Of a stretch of DNA of 64,000 nt, positions 59,173 to 64,000 are shown piece by piece. Every line of letters starts with the position of its first letter. Positions within the stretch are counted from its first letter, which is position 1. Both the position numbers and the translations under genes were made by a program. The DNA is taken from positions 248,001 to 312,000 of the forward strand of contig NZ_LMGT01000001.1 in the NCBI RefSeq assembly GCF_001427825.1, given 5' to 3'. Under the pieces are notes generated by a model. The model searched no databases and was not told where the DNA came from. It was given only the letters and a program-made list of their open reading frames with translations. The DNA is from Brevundimonas sp. Root608. Its GTDB lineage: Bacteria > Pseudomonadota > Alphaproteobacteria > Caulobacterales > Caulobacteraceae.

Positions 59173-60192
59173 CTAACTCTGGACCAGATCTGCGACAGCT
59201 TCGGTCGGAATAGAGGAACTGTGCCGCGCGAGGGCTGAGTTGAGCTCTGCGACCATGATCTCGCGCAAGCCGGCAGGAGAAAGGATCTCCACCTCCGTGC
59301 GCCAGGTGAACAGGTGCCAGGCAAGCTCGAGCATGCCGCCGGTCTCAAACTCCACCAGCAGGGAACCATCGCCCTGAGCCGTAACCACCTGGCCGGGATG
59401 GAACCTCCAGCGCTTCGCTTCGGCGGCTGCGTCGCCTGTAAAGCGCAGCTTCACCTGCTCGACGCGGTCATGGAATACGCCAAACGAACGCGCCGTGTAG
59501 TCAGCAATCGAGAAGGTATCAGGCGCGGCGCCGGTCGCTTCCAGGACCTCGAAGTTCTGGATCCGGTCGAGCCGCCAGTTCCGCGGCTGATCCGAGCCTA
59601 TCTCTGCGCCGACCAGATAGTTCATACGCTCGAAGAACAGGCCGTAGGGCACAAGGGTGCGAACCGATCCTGGGTTTGACCCGCCCAGATAAGAGAACCG
59701 GACCTGATACATGCCCATCAGGGCTTGGCGGATCCCTGTCAGAAGCCGCGGATCCTCCACGGGTTGGGGGCCTGCGCGGATCCCTGTCAGCTCCGCACGC
59801 GAAAGGGCCTCGACGTCGGGCGAGATGCGCCGACGATGCTCCGCCTTCAGCGCGGACTTCACCTTGTGGTCCAGGCCCTCGAGCGTCGCCGCCCGGTTCC
59901 GGTGTCCGCCATCGCGCAGGGTGTCGATGGCGCGCGACAGCTCCACCAGCTCGTCGATGGTGGGTGATTGGAAGAAGCCGTCGAGCCCCCTGGGAATCCG
60001 GAAACGCTTGCTGACGCCTTCCTGCAGCACCTCCATCTGCGGAAACACATGAGCGATCGCATCGCGCATGCGCTCGGCGGTCCTGCGGCACACACCCAGT
60101 TCCTCGGCCATCTCCTCGGTGCTCATCCCTTCGGCGCTCGCAGCCAGCCGGCGGGCGAGCTCCAGGACCAGGGTCACCTTTTCATGTCGCAT
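59173..60192 (-). CDS. WYL-domain transcriptional regulator
   Basis: This 339-residue regulator has an N-terminal HTH (about 12-70, STEEMAEELGVCRRTAERM). A WYL domain (about 150-225) contains VRFSYLGGSN, VRTLVPYGLFFERMNYLVGAE and RNWRLDRIQ. A WCX-type C-terminal domain (about 240-330) follows. Relatives such as BrxR and CapW repress defence operons and respond to nucleic-acid ligands. The ATG at 60192 has GGAGGGGG upstream. It heads an operon with the nuclease-helicase, three bases downstream, which it probably controls. Confidence 0.88.
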   Translation of the reverse strand: MRHEKVTLVLELARRLAASAEGMSTEEMAEELGVCRRTAERMRDAIAHVFPQMEVLQEGVSKRFRIPRGLDGFFQSPTIDELVELSRAIDTLRDGGHRNRAATLEGLDHKVKSALKAEHRRRISPDVEALSRAELTGIRAGPQPVEDPRLLTGIRQALMGMYQVRFSYLGGSNPGSVRTLVPYGLFFERMNYLVGAEIGSDQPRNWRLDRIQNFEVLEATGAAPDTFSIADYTARSFGVFHDRVEQVKLRFTGDAAAEAKRWRFHPGQVVTAQGDGSLLVEFETGGMLELAWHLFTWRTEVEILSPAGLREIMVAELNSALARHSSSIPTEAVADLVQS

Positions 60193-60271
60193 CGAGCCCC
60201 CTCCGATTTACGACCGAACTTGTCGGAAAAGGACTCTAGCGTGTGGATCGTAGCCAACAAGGGAGGAAATC

Positions 60272-60565
60272 ATGGGACTTCAACTGACCAACCACGCATC
60301 CGTCCGCGCTAACCAACGCGGCATTCCGCACGGACTGATCGAACAACTTCTCGCACACGCAGACATCGAGACCCGCGTCGGCGGAGGATGCGTGGCGCTG
60401 AGCGTCAGCCGTCGGCGCCTGGCGGACCGGGACGTGCGTCGCAGCATGGGGCGAGACCTCGACCGTCTGCGCAATCTGGCCGTCGTCTGCAATGCAAGCG
60501 ACGGGTCGATCGTGACGCTGTTGCATGAACATGGCGCACGTGCCCGTCGCTATCACCGCGCATAG
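60272..60565 (+). CDS. Small DUF4258-like protein
   Basis: This 97-residue protein starts at ATG 60272 behind GGGAGGAAATC, a strong SD. It contains HASVRANQRGIPHGLIEQLLAHAD, close to the HAxxRxxxRGI pattern of the DUF4258 family, whose members resemble RelE/BrnT-like toxins. The rest is a beta-rich Arg-rich domain (VSRRRLADRDVRRSMGRDL). It is divergent from the WYL gene across 79 bp and followed 11 bp later by another small gene. A toxin function is speculative. Confidence 0.65.
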   Translation: MGLQLTNHASVRANQRGIPHGLIEQLLAHADIETRVGGGCVALSVSRRRLADRDVRRSMGRDLDRLRNLAVVCNASDGSIVTLLHEHGARARRYHRA

Positions 60566-60576
60566 GGGCCGTCTCA

Positions 60577-60798
60577 ATGACCAACTCGGTTGAACAGTCC
60601 GGTGGACGCCATCTGTATCGGGCGCAATATTTGCATCGGCCGACCGGGGAAATCGCGCAGTTCCATCCGACCTCCCGACCCGTCGCCTTGGACATCGCCC
60701 GTCAACTCGCTTTTGACGGCGAGGCGGAAGTGAAGATCATCGCCCAATCGGACGGAACAGTATGGACGCTCGCGGCTTTCGCGGGCCTTCGCTCGTGA
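60577..60798 (+). CDS. Uncharacterised 73-residue protein
   Basis: This is a short clean frame starting MTNSVEQSGGRHLYR, 11 bases after the DUF4258-like stop, with no clear SD of its own. It has a beta-strand pattern (HLYRAQYLHRPTGEIAQFHP, EVKIIAQSDGTVWTLAAF) and no known motif. The close spacing suggests co-transcription with the upstream gene, possibly as its partner. I do not recognise it. Confidence 0.55.
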   Translation: MTNSVEQSGGRHLYRAQYLHRPTGEIAQFHPTSRPVALDIARQLAFDGEAEVKIIAQSDGTVWTLAAFAGLRS

Positions 60799-60829
60799 AC
60801 CGATCGAGGATCGGGGCGGGGAGCCGGCC

Positions 60830-61150
60830 ATGACAATGTTCTCGTGCAGCTTGCTCGTCGTTGATCCGATTGCGGACCTGCAAACCCTCGAAAACTCCGC
60901 GCTACCAAACGCGCGTCACGTCAGTTTGGCTGGCTTGCCCTACCGGTTCGGGCCGAGTGAAGTCTCAGTCTGGGCCAGAAAACGCGCGATCGACATCTAT
61001 TACGTGGACAACTGCTGGGTTCGCGTGCCGGTCACGCCGGAGGAGCTGCGGATCTTTCTGCATGACATGGGGGCGACGTGCTCCGAGCTGACGACGTTTT
61101 CGGAGCCGGACTTCCGACAATCGTTGATTATAGACGCTGACGAGTTCTAG
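60830..61150 (+). CDS. Uncharacterised 106-residue protein
   Basis: This acidic protein starts at ATG 60830 (second choice 60836). It has a hydrophobic first stretch (CSLLVVDPI) and then WARKRAIDIYYVDNCWVRVPV, with a terminal QSLIIDADEF. The pattern is beta-rich with a conserved-looking Tyr-Tyr-Val core, but no family is recognised. It is 31 bp from the previous gene on the same strand. Confidence 0.55.
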   Translation: MTMFSCSLLVVDPIADLQTLENSALPNARHVSLAGLPYRFGPSEVSVWARKRAIDIYYVDNCWVRVPVTPEELRIFLHDMGATCSELTTFSEPDFRQSLIIDADEF

Positions 61151-61196
61151 CGTCGGATACTCCGGACATGACAGCCGAATTGCCAGGGAGGGCGAC

Positions 61197-61739
61197 TTGG
61201 GGGCGTTTGACGAAAAGCACATCACCCGCGCGATCGAACGGTTGCCGACCATGGGGACGCGCGAGATCAGAGACCTACGGGATCGAGCCGAGCGGCAAGA
61301 GCTTGGAAGCCTTCTGGACGCTTGCGAACGAGAACTCGCTCTGCGGCCGATCGAGCTGTCGGCTGTTGACGCCGAGGCTCATGCCCGCATGGCGGACGAG
61401 GTCAATGACCTCGATCTGGTCGACACGATTGCAGTGGCGTTCAGCAAGGTGAAACCGCCGAACGAGGAAGAGCTGCAGTTCCTCCAGTGGGTCGCCGTAA
61501 ACCCGGGCGGCACCTACCAGGAGGCGCTCAAGGTTCGCGGCAAAGGCGACGTCGGCCTGTTGATTGGTCATCTCGTATACGACCGGTTCGGGTGTTTCCG
61601 ACGGTTCGTCATCGATGGGCAGGACCTTTCCAGCATCCTGCTGGTCAAGGAACGTTCGGGACCGAGCGTCAGCTACCGGCTGAAGGCCGAAGCGCGCGAA
61701 GGCTTGCAACGAGCCGGCGTATTGGCCTCGCAGCCGTAA
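61197..61739 (+). CDS. Uncharacterised 180-residue protein
   Basis: This protein starts at TTG 61197, which has GGGAGG five bases upstream; the nearest ATGs are out of frame. The first 90 residues are helical (ITRAIERLPTMGTREIRDLRDRA). The C-terminal part has a winged-helix-like pattern, with TYQEALKVRGKGDVGLLIGHLVYDRFGCFRRFV and a final RLKAEAREGLQRAGVL. A DNA-binding role is possible. It lies 137 bp before the McrB-like gene and may precede it in the same operon. Confidence 0.6.
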   Translation: MGAFDEKHITRAIERLPTMGTREIRDLRDRAERQELGSLLDACERELALRPIELSAVDAEAHARMADEVNDLDLVDTIAVAFSKVKPPNEEELQFLQWVAVNPGGTYQEALKVRGKGDVGLLIGHLVYDRFGCFRRFVIDGQDLSSILLVKERSGPSVSYRLKAEAREGLQRAGVLASQP

Positions 61740-61876
61740 CCCCTCCCCATTCGCGCCAAGCCGAAGCACAAAACTCCTGGACCTGCCGCGGGCAAACGCC
61801 CCAGGGGTGATCCGAGCCTCGGCGTCAGCGCGGTGTTCGAATCTGCTCCGAGCAGTCAGCCGAAAAAGACGGAACG

Positions 61877-64000
61877 ATGAGAGAAGCTTTCAGAGAGTGG
61901 CTTGGTCAGCGCGGGTTCACTGCCAAAACCCAGTCGGTTCAATGGTCCCAAGGCAACCGCTTGGAGACTGCGTTTGGAGATCTGGACGCGGCCTATGACC
62001 TTGACGCGTTGGCGGCTATCCGCACCACGCTCACCTACTCGAAACAGGACGAACGGAACGGGCGGCCCAATCCGGCTCCCTTCCAGATCGATGGCGATGT
62101 CTACGCCAACCTTGCCGGATATCGCGCGACGCTAACCTACTACTCGCAATTTCGAACGGCCGAAGCCGGTGGGGAAGTCCTTGCCCCCGCTCCCCTGAAC
62201 CTGGCCGTACTCCAGGAAATGAAGACCCAGTTCCTTGAGCGATATCCCGACTTCCGAGAGCTCGGATTTCAAGCCAGGCACGGCGCCTATTGGGACGACG
62301 AACGCGCCTACAAGGATGTCGTGCTGGATCGTGTGGAGCAGGCTCTGTCGTCTGCCGACGCCGATGAATCAGCAGGCGCCAGACTTCTGAAGCTGATGTG
62401 GCAACCCCCCGCTAATTTCGTCGATTGGCGCGCGCTTGCCCACCTCGACAGCCTATCCCAAACGGACCGTCAGGCCGTCACCGATGCATTGGACGAGATG
62501 TTGGCCGATTCAGGTGCGGCATCGGCCAGCGCGGCGCGATGCGCAAGTCGGATCCACCCCACGTTCACTGGAGGGGCGCTTCGAACCCTGGTGACGACAG
62601 CGCAGGCGCTGACGCGTCCGCAGGATGCGATAGCGGTCAAGACACAGTATTTGCAGCGAGCCGCCAAGCGTCTGACGGGTCGGGGACCTTTCAAGTCGAA
62701 CGTCATGACGGAGGTAGAGTACGGCGAGCTCCTGTCTCTGGTCCAAGGCGTATTCACCATCATGCGAGACGACTGGGGCTGGTCGCCGCGAGACTTCTGG
62801 GACGTCCAGAGCTTCCTGTGGGTGACGACCGATGTCGCATCCAACGATACCGATCTAGAGAAGGCTGCAGCGCCGATGACATCCGAACCAGCCGCGGCGG
62901 TCGCCCCAACCAATCTGATCCTTTATGGTCCGCCAGGGACGGGGAAGACGTGGACGACGGCCAGGCGCGCCGTCGAGCTGTGCGATGGCGATGCCCCCGA
63001 AACTCGGTCGGCGCTGATGGCTCGTTATCGCGAGCTCGTGGCGCGCAAGCGCATCGGCTTCGTCACCTTCCACCAGTCCTATGCCTATGAGGATTTTGTC
63101 GAGGGTTTGCGTCCCGAAACCGGTTCGGATGGTGAGGGCGCCGAAGGGGGCAGCACCGGCTTCTCACTGCGGTCTCAACCCGGCGTGTTCCGCAAGATCG
63201 CGGACCTGGCCCAAGCCAACCGAGGTCGGCCGCTTTCCGAGCCGACGTCCTACCGGGAGCGTCAGGTCTTCAAAATGTCGCTCGGTCGAAGCGGCCAGGA
63301 TGAGGGCGCGCGCATTTTTCGCGACGCGCTGGAAGGTGAGTACGTGGCGCTGGGATGGGGCGGCGATATTGACTGGTCCGACCCTAGGTTTGAGGCGTTT
63401 GACGCCGTCAAGGCGCGTTGGCGGCAGGACCATCCTGACGCTACCGGCCAAGATCCCAACGTCCAGCAGCTCTATGCCCTGCGCTCGTGGATGAAGGTTG
63501 GCGACCTGGTTGTAGTCTCCGACGGCAACAAGGCGTTTCGGGCGATCGGCGAGGTCACCGGGCGATACGAATACGTCGCCGGCGAACACTCGGACTACAA
63601 CCATCGGCGCTCGGTACGCTGGCTTTGGCACAGCGCTGAACCTCTGCCGCGCGAGCTGATCTACGGTCGCGGTTTCAGCCAGGTCTCTATTTATAATCTG
63701 GATTCCGAGCAGATCGCCTGGCCGGCTCTCGAGCAGATTATTGCAGGAGCCGGGGAGGCTGCAGCCGTGGGAGCCGCGCCCGAACCCTATGTCCTGATCA
63801 TCGACGAGATCAACCGGGCCAACATTTCGAAGGTCTTTGGCGAACTCATCACTTTGATCGAGCCAGACAAGCGGACCGGCTGCACCAACGCCCTTTCCGT
63901 CACGCTGCCGTACTCGGGCGAGACCTTCAGCGTGCCTGCCAACCTGCACATCATCGGCACCATGAACACCGCGGACCGTTCGATCGCCCTATTGGACACC
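61877..64000 (+). CDS. mcrB: McrB-type GTPase with EVE/PUA-like insertion (3' end outside window)
   Basis: From ATG 61877 the frame is open for 708 codons to the window edge. The N-terminal 340 residues are a helical, unrecognised domain. The AAA+ GTPase begins with the Walker A LILYGPPGTGKTWTT (Lys357) and a RIGFVTFHQSYAYEDFVEGL segment. It continues with Walker B VLIIDEINRANISKVFGELI (Asp643, Glu644) and IIGTMNTADRSIALLDT (sensor region). Between A and B lies an insertion (about 460-618) with LRSWMKVGDLVVVSDGN and IGEVTGRYEYVAGEH, the pattern of EVE/PUA-type modified-base readers. McrB recruits an McrC nuclease to modified DNA; an mcrC would be expected beyond 64000. Confidence 0.9.
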   Translation, partial: MREAFREWLGQRGFTAKTQSVQWSQGNRLETAFGDLDAAYDLDALAAIRTTLTYSKQDERNGRPNPAPFQIDGDVYANLAGYRATLTYYSQFRTAEAGGEVLAPAPLNLAVLQEMKTQFLERYPDFRELGFQARHGAYWDDERAYKDVVLDRVEQALSSADADESAGARLLKLMWQPPANFVDWRALAHLDSLSQTDRQAVTDALDEMLADSGAASASAARCASRIHPTFTGGALRTLVTTAQALTRPQDAIAVKTQYLQRAAKRLTGRGPFKSNVMTEVEYGELLSLVQGVFTIMRDDWGWSPRDFWDVQSFLWVTTDVASNDTDLEKAAAPMTSEPAAAVAPTNLILYGPPGTGKTWTTARRAVELCDGDAPETRSALMARYRELVARKRIGFVTFHQSYAYEDFVEGLRPETGSDGEGAEGGSTGFSLRSQPGVFRKIADLAQANRGRPLSEPTSYRERQVFKMSLGRSGQDEGARIFRDALEGEYVALGWGGDIDWSDPRFEAFDAVKARWRQDHPDATGQDPNVQQLYALRSWMKVGDLVVVSDGNKAFRAIGEVTGRYEYVAGEHSDYNHRRSVRWLWHSAEPLPRELIYGRGFSQVSIYNLDSEQIAWPALEQIIAGAGEAAAVGAAPEPYVLIIDEINRANISKVFGELITLIEPDKRTGCTNALSVTLPYSGETFSVPANLHIIGTMNTADRSIALLDT

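Overview
The window is high-GC DNA from an alphaproteobacterium. The recF-gyrB order, the gyrB and polyHAMP kinase sequences and the pervasive G/C third positions look most like Caulobacteraceae, possibly Brevundimonas; that assignment comes from sequence impression, not a search. No rRNA, tRNA, insertion sequence, integrase or CRISPR array is visible.

Positions 1-18.4 kb look like ordinary chromosome. They hold the end of recF, gyrB, a small exported protein, an orphan cytosine-5 methyltransferase, and a two-gene cytoplasmic sensor operon: a 1935-residue polyHAMP-GAF hybrid kinase and a 677-residue REC-PAS hybrid kinase. These are followed by a DHFR-like reductase, an ArsR/SRPBCC pair with twin operators, a serine hydrolase, a DUF1272 protein, an AraC regulator and a SnoaL-like protein.

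From about 18.5 kb to the right edge, third-position GC falls by eye, spacing becomes irregular, and almost every recognisable gene belongs to nucleic-acid conflict or stress families. In order: (1) vsr and a C5 methyltransferase, facing a tightly overlapped five-gene minus-strand operon of Z1 helicase, PD-(D/E)XK nuclease, MORC/MutL-type GHKL ATPase and two uncharacterised proteins; (2) a loose group with a JAB/MPN peptidase, a UDG-like protein, a PcfJ-like protein, a DEDDh exonuclease and a metallophosphoesterase; (3) a translationally coupled three-gene operon of a DUF4145-like/SF1 helicase, a 69-residue protein and a TPR/cold-shock-like protein, which is the best candidate here for an undescribed system; (4) a TerB-like protein with a membrane partner, and an XRE regulator with a hydrophobic C-terminal hairpin; (5) a PD-(D/E)XK nuclease coupled to an RNase J-like metallo-beta-lactamase; (6) an NrtR-type NUDIX regulator divergent from a dual-specificity phosphatase/ADP-ribosylglycohydrolase fusion, plus a GIY-YIG protein; (7) a complete type I Zorya system (zorABCD); (8) a WYL regulator followed by a TM0106-type nuclease/DNA2-like helicase; (9) four small uncharacterised genes leading into a McrB-type GTPase with an EVE/PUA-like insertion, cut by the window edge.

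The region therefore reads as a stacked defence island inserted next to a core-chromosome segment. Within modules genes overlap by 1-13 nt, which supports co-translation. Between modules strands switch and gaps open, which suggests separate acquisition.
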